A stretch of DNA of 39,525 bases from Akkermansiaceae bacterium (GCA_903919975.1 CAIXKE010000075.1:1-39525); one strand, 5' to 3'; positions 1 through 8,334 are shown, counted from the stretch's first letter. Program-made: numbers and translations. The notes: generated by a model from the sequence alone, not told the origin.

Positions 1-137
1 CGGATGCCCGCTTCAAGCCACAGCGAATCGGCAAGAGCGGGGCAGTTCCGACTGAACCGTGAGAGATCGAGATAACCGAAGACTGGCTTGAAAAATTCGT
101 TTCCGACAATTGATTTACAGTGAGTTGCGTTGAGCAT
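1..137 (-). CDS. N-terminal part of an unidentified protein, cut by the window edge
   Basis: Reading leftwards from an ATG at 137-135, the frame stays open for 45 codons to the edge of the window. The peptide begins MLNATHCKSIVGNEFF and continues KPVFGYLDLSRFSRNCPALA; the composition looks protein-like, with a balanced mix of hydrophobic and aromatic residues. I do not recognise the family. No clear ribosome binding site precedes the ATG. The opposite strand also has a short open stretch ending in TGA near position 60, so the call is weak. Completing the gene would need the sequence to the left. Confidence 0.3.
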   Translation of the reverse strand, partial: MLNATHCKSIVGNEFFKPVFGYLDLSRFSRNCPALADSLWLEAGI

Positions 138-240
138 GAAATTTTTTTAGCCTAACAGACTCTATGGCGAGCCTTATTCACGCTTGGGGGCGGGTATTTC
201 GCAACGCACAAGCCCGGGAGAGTGATTTCAACCTGCCGGA

Positions 241-292
241 ACTCATCCCGTCAGAAGCGATCCTGTGCGCATACAACCCGCACAGGATGAGT
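241..292. repeat. Hairpin with a competing alternative pairing
   Basis: ATCCTGTGCG at 260-269 pairs perfectly with CGCACAGGAT at 279-288, giving a 10-bp stem with a 9-nt loop. The sequence ACTCATCC at 241-248 is also the exact complement of GGATGAGT at 285-292, which overlaps the 3' arm of that stem, so the two pairings exclude each other. No T run follows on either strand, so it is not a standard terminator. Whether it is transcribed is unknown. Confidence 0.4.
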
Positions 293-300
293 ATTTTCAG

Positions 301-321
301 CCCCAAAGTTGAACACCGTTG
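301..321 (+). repeat. 21-bp inverted repeat, left copy (putative IS end)
   Basis: These 21 bases, which start CCCCAAAG and end ACCGTTG, recur as a perfect reverse complement at 1644-1664. The flanking bases differ on both sides of both copies, so the match is exactly 21 bp. The right copy sits at the junction between the transposase relic and the MATE stump, which suggests the sequence is the terminal repeat of that insertion sequence. The left copy would then be the end of a second element, otherwise lost. Confidence 0.6.
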
Positions 322-564
322 ATTGGCCCTATCACGCATTGGCGCTTCATACCATTTAATTGTTCCCTTGAACACAATAAAGAGTGAAAATTTTTCTCTA
401 GTGAAGTTGCGATTGTGCTTGTGAGCGTTCGTTTCAACGGCTTTCTTGTAATCGTTCTGATTACCATCCTGGCAAAATAATAGAAAGTCTAAATCACTTA
501 CTAGGAAAAAACCAAATGGTATTCTGATACGCAAAACATCGCACGAAAACCACAACTAAAAACA

Positions 565-1254
565 ATGAAAAACAAATACTACATCGCCACCCTATCCGCA
601 ACAGTCCTCACATGCGCCATGGCACATGCTGGTGACACACTGGCCACTGCACCAACTGCTAGCTCACCGACAGCAGGCTTCAGTCCTTATCTGGGAGTGA
701 GCGGCGTTTACAACGAGCTTACAGCCGGGTTAGGCGGTGATTCCATCACAGAAGACACCACCGGTTTCAAACTCGTGGGTGGTTTCGAGTTGTCACACGG
801 CTTTTCGGTAGATGGAAGCTTTGAGAAAACTTACGGCTCTGTCGCCCTTGGTGGGGATTCTGCAGATTTTAGCTTCACAGACACCCGGTTGATCGTGAAT
901 TACACCCACGAGCTGGAACAGGGTTTCTCGCTGGTCGGTGGACTGGGTTACGGGTATCTTGGAGTTGACTTTGAGGGTATCACTATTTCGACTGAAGGTC
1001 TAATGGCCGAAGCAGGAATCAAGTATCAATCCGGTCAATTCTTTGGTGGGCTACAATACAACCATCTCTTTTCGATGCACACCGTCCCAAGCGCTTTGCT
1101 GGAAAACGAAGATATTGGTCTTATCGAAGCCTATGTTGGATATCAGATCAATGAAAATGTCGCTGCGACCCTTTCCGTTGAAACACAAGTCGTTGGTGAT
1201 TCGCTTCTCGAAAAAGATCTGGGTGTCGCACTTGGACTCCTGTATTCCTTCTAA
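565..1254 (+). CDS. Outer-membrane beta-barrel protein
   Basis: The 229-residue product starts with a typical Sec signal peptide: basic MKNK, then a hydrophobic core and AMAHA before the likely cleavage point near residue 22. The mature part is a series of alternating amphipathic strands rich in Gly, Tyr and Phe, such as GFSPYLGVSG and QFFGGLQYNHLF. It ends in LGVALGLLYSF, and a C-terminal Phe is the usual signal for insertion of outer-membrane barrels by the BAM machinery. Length and pattern fit the small OmpA/OmpW-like porin-type barrels of about eight strands. The ligand or function is not predictable. The gene stands alone and is followed directly by a strong intrinsic terminator. It lies between the two copies of the 21-bp inverted repeat. 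Confidence 0.8.
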   Translation: MKNKYYIATLSATVLTCAMAHAGDTLATAPTASSPTAGFSPYLGVSGVYNELTAGLGGDSITEDTTGFKLVGGFELSHGFSVDGSFEKTYGSVALGGDSADFSFTDTRLIVNYTHELEQGFSLVGGLGYGYLGVDFEGITISTEGLMAEAGIKYQSGQFFGGLQYNHLFSMHTVPSALLENEDIGLIEAYVGYQINENVAATLSVETQVVGDSLLEKDLGVALGLLYSF

Positions 1255-1278
1255 TCAGTAGATAGATATTGGTTGCTG

Positions 1279-1314
1279 ATCCACCCCTTGTCTGTTGGGG
1301 GGTGGATTTTTTTT
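1279..1314 (+). terminator. Rho-independent terminator of the barrel gene
   Basis: ATCCACCCC at 1279-1287 pairs with GGGGTGGAT at 1299-1307 (9 bp, 11-nt loop) and is followed by a run of eight T at 1307-1314. It begins 25 bases after the stop codon of the outer-membrane protein gene. Confidence 0.85.
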
Positions 1315-1419
1315 GACCTAGGCCTTGCTTCAATACTCACGCGTCAACTCCACGAGCACATCGCCAGGCGTTGGCTGCATTGGTAGTTTTCCACCCCCGC
1401 AACCGGTCGCACATCATCC

Positions 1420-1643
1420 TCAGGCGCGATCCGGAGTGGCAACTGCGGGCACCGTCATTTTCCAAAGGCGCGGGGCGAGCATGACGCACGCCACGAAAAG
1501 CCCCACCGCCAGCCCGCTCCAGACGCCCACGGCACCGAGGTCAAATTTCATGGAAAGCAGCACCGCGATGGGCAGGCCGACCATCCAGTAGGCGAAAAAT
1601 CCGATCAGCGCGGCATCCTCGCATCGTGCAGGCCGCGCAGTAC
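1420..1643 (-). pseudogene. C-terminal stump of a MATE-family efflux pump
   Basis: The reading LIGFFAYWMVGLPIAV followed by VGVWSGLAVGLFVA and APRLWK is typical of the last two membrane segments of MATE (NorM/DinF-type) drug/sodium antiporters. The conserved preceding motif is still visible one frame away as VLRGLHDARMP, so one base has been lost near 1611-1613. Everything before that motif, some 350-400 residues in intact family members, is absent: the sequence switches at 1644 to the terminal repeat of the transposase relic. The pump was therefore probably cut by an insertion or a later deletion. Two to three hydrophobic helices remain, so it cannot function as a transporter. Confidence 0.7.
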
Positions 1644-1664
1644 CAACGGTGTTCAACTTTGGGG
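1644..1664 (-). repeat. 21-bp inverted repeat, right copy (putative IS end)
   Basis: This is the exact reverse complement of 301-321. It forms the boundary between the MATE stump (to the left) and the transposase relic (to the right), as expected for the terminal inverted repeat of an insertion sequence whose transposase reads towards it. Confidence 0.6.
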
Positions 1665-2152
1665 TCATGAGCGGCGTAGATTTTAGCGAGAATGGCCAGT
1701 GCGTGCTGCCATGAGCGCTCGGAGTCCAGCTGGTTTTTCAACCAGCGGATGAACTTCACAGTGCGTTGGGTGAGGCGTTGGATGCATTGCTGGAGAACAG
1801 TCAATCCGCCTCCGCCATTGCTTTTGGACTGGGCATCGCGCTTGGCGAGTGTTTTGCCTTTGCGCTTGTTTTCGATTTCGTTGCAGATGCCGGATTCCCG
1901 GAAGATTTGCTCTTCCATCAGGGTCATGAGGTTGTGGGTCAAGCACAGCAGGCGGGCTTGACAAGTTTTCGCGTTGGCGGTGCTGGCTCACGACTTGGTT
2001 TCGCCGAGTTTATTTTTGAGTTCGTCGAAGACTTTCTCAACATCCCAGCGTGACTTGTATAGCAGGGCGGCGAAAGATACTTTGTGAAATTTGCTGATGG
2101 TACTCATGGGCGCATTCGGTTCGACATTGATGGTTCCTCCGATATGAGTCCT
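1644..2152 (-). pseudogene. IS4-type DDE transposase relic, C-terminal third
   Basis: The minus-strand translation contains YKSRWDVEKVFDELK, an exact match to the Y-(2)-R-(3)-E-(6)-K signature of IS4-family transposases; its Glu is the third catalytic acid of the DDE triad. Downstream it reads LLCLTHNLMTLMEEQIF and later RTVKFIRWLKNQLDSE, normal for the C-terminal part. At 1990-1988 the frame is broken by TGA where Trp would be expected (KS-stop-ASTANAK), and reading continues in the same frame afterwards. The N-terminal two thirds with the two catalytic Asp are missing; a TAG lies just upstream at 2155-2153. The element is dead. Its likely end is the 21-bp repeat at 1644-1664. Nothing recognisable fills 2153-2245. 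Confidence 0.75.
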
Positions 2153-2245
2153 CTATCGATGACTTCTTGGATGAATCTTAAACCCGGCTCTCGAAATCTT
2201 GCATCACTTATAAAGGACGCAACCGAGATGCGAGATGAATGAGCG

Positions 2246-4306
2246 TTACGATCGTCGCTCCGCACCACTAGGCATCCCTCTGACGGCTGCCACGCGAACG
2301 GCCGGTCCTGCGGAGCCATATGATAATCCGAATACCAATCCGGTGCGCGAGGGGCTGTAGATTTTCATGATGCCATCGGCATCGACCGGGTAGGGGATGG
2401 AGGGATCGAGGCGATTGTGGCCGCCGAATTCCGGGGCATCGGTATCGAGTATGAGTTCGCGTGCTTCCAAGCCGGGCACGCGGATCGGATAGCCGAAGGG
2501 CGATTCGCTGACGGAGAAATTGAAGACGAAGATGAAATTTCCGCGTTCGGCGACGAGGATTTTCGGGCCGTGGTCGATGTGGAGGACCTGGGCGGGCGGG
2601 GTGGCTAACAGATTGGTCTTGCGGGCGAAGTCCATCAGTTCGCGGTCGAATTCCGCGAGCCATTGGTATTTCAGCTCGGGGTTTTCCACCAGCGACCATT
2701 GGCGGCGGCAATAATGATAGGACCAGCCATTGCCTTCGCGGGGGAAGTCGAGCCATTCGGGGTGGCCGAATTCGTTGCCCATGAAATTGAGCCAACCCTC
2801 GCCGCCGAGCACGAGGGTGACGAGGCGGATGAGTTTGTGCAGGGCGATGCCGCGTTCGATGACCGGATGCGGGTCTGCCTTGGCCATGTGCCAATACATT
2901 TCCTGATCCATCAGCCAGAAGGCTAAGGTTTTATCGCCGACGAGTGCTTGGTCATGGCTTTCCGCGTAGGCGATGGTGGCTTCGCCGTGGCGGCGGTTGG
3001 CGAGCACGCTCCACAGGTCGTCGAGATTCCAATCTTCATCACGGCTGTGTTTGAGGAGTTTGATCCAATAATCCGGGATGCCCATGGCGAGGCGGTGGGT
3101 GAATCCGACGCCGCCTTCGGTGAGCGGCCGGCAGAGGCCGGGCATGCCGGACATGTCTTCGGCGATGGCGATGGCGCCGGGTTTCATGTCCTGGATGAGT
3201 TTTGCGGCGAGTTGCAGATAGAGGATGGCATCCTCATCCGCATCGCTGCCGAAGTAGTCGTCATAACTGCCGAAGGATTTGTTGCCGCGCGAGTGGTAGA
3301 GCATCGAGGTCACGCCATCGAAGCGGAAGCCATCGAAGCGGAATTCTTCGAGCCAGTAGCGGACGTTGGAGAGGAGGAACTGCCGGACTTCCGGGCGGCC
3401 GTAGTCGAAGCATTTGGAATCCCAAGCTGGGTGTTCGCCGCGGTCGCCATCGTGGAAATACTGGTTTCCGGAGCCGTCGAAATCGTTGAGTCCCTCGGAG
3501 AGGTTTTTCACTGCATGCGAATGGACGATGTCCAACAAGACGGCGAGGCCGAGGCCGTGGGCGGTATCGATGAGAAATTTCAGATCCTCCGGGGTTCCGA
3601 AGCGTGAGCAGGGTGCGAAAAACGACGAGACGTGATAGCCGAACGAGCCGTAATACGGATGCTCTTGGACGGCCATGAGTTGCACCGTGTTGTAGCCGGC
3701 CTTGGCGATGCGCGGCAGGACGGATTCCGCGAATTCCCGGTAAGTGTGGACGCGCGCCTCTTCGCCGCCCATGCCGACGTGACTTTCGTAAATCAAGGGT
3801 GCTCCGAGGGCAGCGGGATCGAAGTGATGTTGCCAGACATGCGGCACCGGTGGCGCCCAGATTTGTCCGCTGTAGTCATGGGTCGTCGGGTCTTGGACGG
3901 CGCGGCGGATGCAGGCTGGGATTCGGTCGCGGCGTGATCCATCGGCGCCGATGATGTGGAGTTTGACTTGTTGTCCGTGCTGCAGGGCGTCGTGTGGCAG
4001 GGTGAGTTCCCAGACACCGCCGGGCAGTGATTTCAGGGGATGGGTTTCGCGCTGCCAATCGTTGAAATCGCCGATCAGTGAGATGGCCTGCGCTTGGGGA
4101 GCCCATTCGCGGACGGTCCATTGTTGGGTGGGCGCATGAAAATGAATGCCGGCGTATTTGTGGCCGGTGGCGTATGCGGTGAGTGTTCGCGAGTGCTCCT
4201 CGATGGCCGTTAGTTCCTGAGAGAATCGCGTCATCCGGCGCTCGATGGCCGCTTGATGAGGCTCCAGCCAAGGATCATCCACCACGAGTTTGGGTATCTC
4301 GGTCAT
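2246..4306 (-). CDS. glgB: 1,4-alpha-glucan (glycogen) branching enzyme, GH13, eukaryote-like type
   Basis: The enzyme cuts alpha-1,4-glucan chains and rejoins them by alpha-1,6 bonds, giving glycogen its branches. Starting at the ATG at 4306 (MTEIPKLVVDDPWLEP) gives 686 residues; an upstream ATG would add 14 residues of poor quality. An N-terminal CBM48-like domain (about 45-140, with REWAP and GDFNDW) is followed by the GH13 barrel. The four conserved regions are DIVHSHAVKN (259-268), GFRFDGVTSM (Asp330 nucleophile), IAEDMSGMP (Glu383 acid/base) and YAESHDQALVGDKT (Asp452). These forms, together with the DPWLEPH start, match the eukaryotic/GH13_8 type of about 700 residues rather than the enterobacterial GlgB. 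No other glycogen gene is adjacent; the nearest neighbours are relics. Confidence 0.95.
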   Translation of the reverse strand: MTEIPKLVVDDPWLEPHQAAIERRMTRFSQELTAIEEHSRTLTAYATGHKYAGIHFHAPTQQWTVREWAPQAQAISLIGDFNDWQRETHPLKSLPGGVWELTLPHDALQHGQQVKLHIIGADGSRRDRIPACIRRAVQDPTTHDYSGQIWAPPVPHVWQHHFDPAALGAPLIYESHVGMGGEEARVHTYREFAESVLPRIAKAGYNTVQLMAVQEHPYYGSFGYHVSSFFAPCSRFGTPEDLKFLIDTAHGLGLAVLLDIVHSHAVKNLSEGLNDFDGSGNQYFHDGDRGEHPAWDSKCFDYGRPEVRQFLLSNVRYWLEEFRFDGFRFDGVTSMLYHSRGNKSFGSYDDYFGSDADEDAILYLQLAAKLIQDMKPGAIAIAEDMSGMPGLCRPLTEGGVGFTHRLAMGIPDYWIKLLKHSRDEDWNLDDLWSVLANRRHGEATIAYAESHDQALVGDKTLAFWLMDQEMYWHMAKADPHPVIERGIALHKLIRLVTLVLGGEGWLNFMGNEFGHPEWLDFPREGNGWSYHYCRRQWSLVENPELKYQWLAEFDRELMDFARKTNLLATPPAQVLHIDHGPKILVAERGNFIFVFNFSVSESPFGYPIRVPGLEARELILDTDAPEFGGHNRLDPSIPYPVDADGIMKIYSPSRTGLVFGLSYGSAGPAVRVAAVRGMPSGAERRS

Positions 4307-4357
4307 TGCGAACGATGATGCCCCATCGGTTACCAACCGAAAAGCCAAATCTGCGTG

Positions 4358-4794
4358 TCATGGCTCGAACTCGATCGGATAGGCGATGTGGTCGAGTTGT
4401 TTGGCGGTGACGCCGGTTTTTTGATCGAAATCGATGAAGCGCACGCGCCAGCGTTAGGTGTGGGATCGATTCGGGTTTTCATCGACCGTGTGTTTGCCGG
4501 TCCATCCGAGTGGCGCTGGGGATTTTCCTTCTGGGTGATCGATTTGATCCGGCGGGTGGTTTGTATGCGGCGGTGAGCCTCGCCGATGGTTTGGCCGGTG
4601 AAGATCGCATTCCAGAATTCGGCCCGTTGTTGTTCTTGCTGGGTGATGCCGGGGCGGGTCTGGCCGCAGAAGCTCACGGCCCCGTTGAGGAAGAAGCGGG
4701 ATATCACCGAGTGAAATTCCGGTTCGCGGTCGAGATTGGCGGTGAGGCAACCGCCCGACTCGATGACGGTCGGCGCGAGCAACACGCTGGGCAT
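4358..4794 (-). pseudogene. Broken 3' part of a C25 (gingipain-like) peptidase-type gene
   Basis: Three minus-strand reading segments join into one plausible protein tail. The first, from about 4794, reads MPSVLLAPTVIESGG, then SRFFLNGAVSFCGQTR and FWNAIFTGQTIGEAHRR. This resembles the end of the caspase-like fold of C25 peptidases, where an abrupt 'flrnGAva..g.tr' strand precedes a 'G.tiGEA' helix. After a frame change the reading continues as HPPDQIDHPEGKSPAPLG and DENPNRSHT. A TAA then stands where Tyr would fit, and the same frame runs on as RWRVRFIDFDQKTGV and AYPIEFEP to a TGA at 4360-4358. At least one frameshift and one nonsense codon are needed, and the N-terminal part is missing or overlaps the symporter gene. 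The family assignment is tentative; that this is decayed coding sequence is fairly clear. Confidence 0.5.
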
Positions 4795-4863
4795 GACTCA
4801 GCGGGGATGATGATCCCGAACTCCGGGCTTGGATCATGGACGAGGATCCGTAGTTTCTCCGGC

Positions 4864-6495
4864 ATGTCATCGGCCATCGCCTTGGATCTGCTCATCATCG
4901 GGGTTTATTTCGCCATCATCGTGGGGATTGGCGTGCATTTCAGTAGGCGGAAAGCAAACGTTGCGGACTTTGCGTTGGGCGGGCGATCGATCCCATGGTG
5001 GGCGGTTTTGGCCTCGATCTTGGCCTCGGAAATCAGCGCGGGCACGTTTTTCGGGACACCGGGCGAGGGGTTTCGTTTGAGAAATTACACGTATGCGCAG
5101 CTCCTGGTCGGCTACTTGCTGGCGCGCTTGGTGGTGAGCGCAGTGTTCATTCCCGCATATTACAAACACAACGTGGTGAGCATTTACGAGTTTCTCGAAA
5201 TGCGTTTCGGCCCGCGCAGTCGGAGGATTGCCAGCATGTTGTTTTTGCTCACCCGCTCGCTGGCGAGTGGGTCGAGATTGTGGGTGCCCACCTTGTTGCT
5301 GGTCGTGATTTGGAACCGGCTGAACCCTGGAAATCCGTTGGGAAACTGGCAGCAGTTCTGGTTCACGGGGGCGGCGCTGGTGGTGATCAGCCTGCTGACG
5401 GCGGCCTACACGGCCGTGGGCGGCATCAAGGCGGTGATTTGGACGGATGTGTTGCAGATTGCGGTGCTGTTCGGCGCGTTGGGATTCTCGGTCTGGTATT
5501 TGTTAGGCCACATCCCGGGCGGCTGGGAGGGTGCGAAATCGCATCTCACCGGACCGCATGACCTCATGCTTTGGCAGTGGGCTGGCGATGCGTCGGCGGA
5601 CACGATGTGGGGAAAAATTAAAAGTGTTTTGGAAACCGAATTCACCGTTTGGGCGGCCTTGTTCGGCTCCCTGTTTGTGACGCTCGCCACTCACGGCACC
5701 GATCAAGACATGGTGCAGCGGATGCTCACCGCGAAAAACAAGCGCCAGAGTGCCGTGGCCACGATCCTATCTGGATTGGCCGATATCCCCGTCACCTTCG
5801 CCGTGCTGACCATCGGCATTTTGTTATCGGTTTATTACGGTCATGTGGTGAATGATCCCGCGTTGCCGATGGCGGCCGGGAAGCCGGACAGCACGCGGAT
5901 TTTCCCGTATTTTGTCATTGATGTCATGCCGGGCGGCCTGCGGGGCTTGGTGATTGCCGGCGTGCTGGCCACCACGATGGGCTCGCTGGGCACGGCGATG
6001 AATTCCTTGGCCACGAGTTACTCACGGGATTTTCATTTTCGCTGGTTCAAGACACCGGATGAGGATGCGGCGCGCGTGCGCATCATCAAGCTTGCGACGC
6101 TCGGATTCACCTTGGTGTTGATCTTCGTCGGACTTGCCACCGCATTTGTCAAAGCCCACAACCCGGGTCTCAGCATCATCGGGATCATCCTGGGGAGTTT
6201 TGGCTACACCTACGGGTCCTTGCTGGGGGTGTTCATCGTCGCGCTGTTCACCCGCTCGCGAGGCAGTGATTTTGGAAACCCGATTGCCATGGTGGCGGGT
6301 GTTATTGCCGTCGCGGTCCTCAGCAATCTGCCCAACGACCTGAGCGAGATGATCATCGGGACCGATCTTTACCAAAATCCCACGTGGATGCCGGTGATCG
6401 AGTTTCCTTGGCGGATCATGGCGGGCACCTTGGTCACGGTGGCGGTGGCATTGTGTTTCAAAACCCCCACGAATTCAACGGCCAAGCAAGGCTGA
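4864..6495 (+). CDS. Sodium:solute symporter (SSS/SLC5 family)
   Basis: The 543-residue integral membrane protein belongs to the family of Na+-driven uptake systems for sugars, amino acids, carboxylates or similar solutes. The ATG at 4864 is chosen because the protein then begins MSSAIALDLLIIGVYF, directly with the first membrane helix. The open frame extends 354 bases further up, but that part is antisense to a relic and has no membrane character. Family marks include FALGGRSIPWW near residue 40, the unwound-helix region ILASEISAGTFFGTPGEG and the AYTAVGGIKAVIWTDVLQ signature near 185-200. About 13 hydrophobic segments are visible, ending in a short cytoplasmic tail. The substrate cannot be read from sequence; SGLT-like members of this shape often carry sugars. 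Confidence 0.9.
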   Translation: MSSAIALDLLIIGVYFAIIVGIGVHFSRRKANVADFALGGRSIPWWAVLASILASEISAGTFFGTPGEGFRLRNYTYAQLLVGYLLARLVVSAVFIPAYYKHNVVSIYEFLEMRFGPRSRRIASMLFLLTRSLASGSRLWVPTLLLVVIWNRLNPGNPLGNWQQFWFTGAALVVISLLTAAYTAVGGIKAVIWTDVLQIAVLFGALGFSVWYLLGHIPGGWEGAKSHLTGPHDLMLWQWAGDASADTMWGKIKSVLETEFTVWAALFGSLFVTLATHGTDQDMVQRMLTAKNKRQSAVATILSGLADIPVTFAVLTIGILLSVYYGHVVNDPALPMAAGKPDSTRIFPYFVIDVMPGGLRGLVIAGVLATTMGSLGTAMNSLATSYSRDFHFRWFKTPDEDAARVRIIKLATLGFTLVLIFVGLATAFVKAHNPGLSIIGIILGSFGYTYGSLLGVFIVALFTRSRGSDFGNPIAMVAGVIAVAVLSNLPNDLSEMIIGTDLYQNPTWMPVIEFPWRIMAGTLVTVAVALCFKTPTNSTAKQG

Positions 6496-6878
6496 AAGCC
6501 GGGTGCCCATCCGCAGTAATTGCGCTCATGCGTGCTCGTGACGGATCTTTCGCTTTTTGTTCCGTCGATAAAATTTTGATGTCGGTGTTGTCATAATGCG
6601 ACTTGTTCGTTTTCAATAAGATGCGCCATTGCTGACATCAAAATGAAGAAAATGGTTTGGAAAAACGAAGCAAATCAGGGGTCAAGTTTTTTAAAAAAAC
6701 AAACCGTGGAACCCTTGTGGAATCGGGTAAAAAATCGTATATTGTTAGAGCGGGTGAAAAAGATTTTCCCAGCGCCGCAAGAATACGCAGAATTTTTTCG
6801 CACCGCATTCCGCCACCTGGTGGGGGATTGGGCTCGGGCGGTAGTTTAAAAATTTTCAAAGCAGATTAACTCACGACA
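6496..6878 (+). other. dnaA upstream region
   Basis: This 383-bp region has no gene and is distinctly A/T-rich compared with its surroundings. It holds a T6/A7 palindrome at 6686-6700 and a promoter candidate at 6715-6743. I looked for a chromosomal origin: no clear cluster of 9-mers close to TTATCCACA is present on either strand, so I do not call oriC here. Confidence 0.5.
6715..6743 (+). promoter_or_regulatory. Candidate sigma-70 type promoter of dnaA
   Basis: TTGTGG at 6715-6720 and TATATT at 6738-6743 are separated by exactly 17 bases. The -10 matches the consensus at five of six positions, the -35 at four of six. It lies about 130 bases before the dnaA start, leaving a long leader. Confidence 0.45.
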
Positions 6879-8312
6879 ATGGAATCAGTGGAGGCGGCAA
6901 GACATGAGATGATGGAGGCGGAGGAGATTTCCTTCAAGGGCTCCGAGGGATGGGCGGGGGTTTGCGATGTATTGCGGAAGAGTGTTGGCGAGGATTCATT
7001 TCAGCGGTGGTTTCGCGCGGCGGATTGGGCCGGCCACGAGGATGGTGTGGGGAGGGTGACGGTTCCCGGCGAAATCCATCAGGTGTGGGTGGAAACGAAC
7101 TACCTGCCGGAACTGACGGTTGCGGTGAATGAAATTTTCAGCGAAGTGCGCGAGGTGCGGGTCATTATCGGTGATGCTCCGGAAACCGTGCCGGCACATT
7201 CTATCGGCCACTCGAAGCGTGGCGCGGCGCCGGCCAAGATCGGCAAGGCCGCCGGCCTCGAAGGGGAGGCGCTGGAGCGCCGGATCAAGAGCTCGGGATT
7301 GAACCCCTCGAACACGTTCGCCAGCTTTGTGGTGGGCGTGAACAGCCAGTTCGCCCATGCGGCTTGCGAGGCGGTGGCGAAGAAAACGGGCATTGGATAC
7401 AATCCGCTTTTCATTCATGGCGGGCCCGGCCTCGGCAAGACCCACCTGATGCAGGCGATCGGTCAGGAAATTCTGCGCGGTCGGCCAGGTTCGCGGGTGG
7501 TTTATCTGACCTGTGAGAAATTCACCAACGAGTTCATCGACTCCGTGCGCCGTGGAGATCTTGAGAAATTCCGCCGTCGTTACCGGAGTAGCGATGTGCT
7601 GCTGATCGATGACGTGCAGTTTCTCGCGGGCAAGGAGCGCTCGCAGGAGGAGTTTTTCCACACATTCAACACCTTGTTGGATGGTCGTAACCAAGTCGTT
7701 TTGACCTGCGACCGGCCCGCCTGCGAGATCAAGAGCTTCGAGCCACGCCTCGTCTCGCGTTTCGAATGCGGCCTGACCGTCGAAATGCAGCCGCCGCAAA
7801 TGGAGACCCGCCTAGCCATCCTGCGTAAAAAATCCGCCGACTGGAAAGTGAAGGTGGACGAATCGATTCTGTTGTTCCTGGCTGAGAAAATCCGCACCAA
7901 CGTCCGGCGTCTCGAGGGAGCCCTGATGCGGGTCGCCACTTACGCTTCGCTCGCCGGCGAGGGCGTGACGGTGGAGAAAGTGGAGCATTTGCTGCGCGAC
8001 CTGATCCGTGAGGAAGCCAGCCGCCAAGTCAGCATCGACGCCATCCAGAAAGCGGTGGCCGAGCATTTCGACGTCCGCCTGGCGGATATGACCAGCCGCC
8101 GCCGTCCTGCGAGCATCGCCTATCCGCGGCAAATCGCCATGTTTCTGAGCCGCTCGCTCACGAAAGGCTCGCTGATGGAAATCGGCGAGGCATTTGGCGG
8201 CCGCGATCACGGCACAGTGATCCATGCCTGCAAGAAAATCGCCGGGCGGATGGACGACGAATCCGGTCTCCGGGACACATTGGCCCGGATTGAGTCTCAG
8301 TTGCGCCGTTGA
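6879..8312 (+). CDS. dnaA: Chromosomal replication initiator protein DnaA
   Basis: DnaA binds origin DNA, oligomerises with ATP and opens the duplex to start replication. The 477-residue product has the standard layout: an N-terminal DnaB/helper-binding domain (about 20-90, with FQRWF), a short linker (100-140), the AAA+ domain with Walker A GGPGLGKT at 181-188, Walker B LLIDDVQFL at 241-249 and RFECGL, and a C-terminal helix-turn-helix domain ending in the DnaA signature GGRDHGTVIHACKKI. The linker is short compared with many DnaA proteins. The ATG at 6879 is the first in frame; two further ATGs at 6909 and 6912 are alternatives, since no start has a well-placed ribosome binding site. dnaN follows after 102 bases, the usual gene order in bacteria. 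Confidence 0.97.
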   Translation: MESVEAARHEMMEAEEISFKGSEGWAGVCDVLRKSVGEDSFQRWFRAADWAGHEDGVGRVTVPGEIHQVWVETNYLPELTVAVNEIFSEVREVRVIIGDAPETVPAHSIGHSKRGAAPAKIGKAAGLEGEALERRIKSSGLNPSNTFASFVVGVNSQFAHAACEAVAKKTGIGYNPLFIHGGPGLGKTHLMQAIGQEILRGRPGSRVVYLTCEKFTNEFIDSVRRGDLEKFRRRYRSSDVLLIDDVQFLAGKERSQEEFFHTFNTLLDGRNQVVLTCDRPACEIKSFEPRLVSRFECGLTVEMQPPQMETRLAILRKKSADWKVKVDESILLFLAEKIRTNVRRLEGALMRVATYASLAGEGVTVEKVEHLLRDLIREEASRQVSIDAIQKAVAEHFDVRLADMTSRRRPASIAYPRQIAMFLSRSLTKGSLMEIGEAFGGRDHGTVIHACKKIAGRMDDESGLRDTLARIESQLRR

Positions 8313-8334
8313 TTCTGAGGCACCTGTGAGATTC

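Larger units (their letters stand above)
138..564. other. Non-coding stretch upstream of the outer-membrane protein gene
   Basis: No convincing gene is visible in these 427 bases. A minus-strand frame is open at 178-555 but its translation has no recognisable features. The stretch contains a hairpin region (241-292) and one copy of a 21-bp inverted repeat (301-321). It becomes A/T-rich from about 360 to the start of the next gene, as expected for a promoter region, but I cannot fix a -35/-10 pair with confidence. Confidence 0.5.

Noticed and set aside
178..555. 125-codon open frame on the minus strand
   Set aside because: It spans the A/T-rich leader of the barrel gene and the 21-bp repeat. 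The translation has no family motif, domain or plausible start context.
4510..4863. Long N-terminal extension of the sodium:solute symporter
   Set aside because: The 118 extra codons have no membrane character and run antisense to a recognisable decayed gene; the family begins directly with helix 1 at 4864.
6496..6878. Chromosomal origin next to dnaA
   Set aside because: A/T-rich tracts are present but no cluster of DnaA boxes close to TTATCCACA could be found on either strand.
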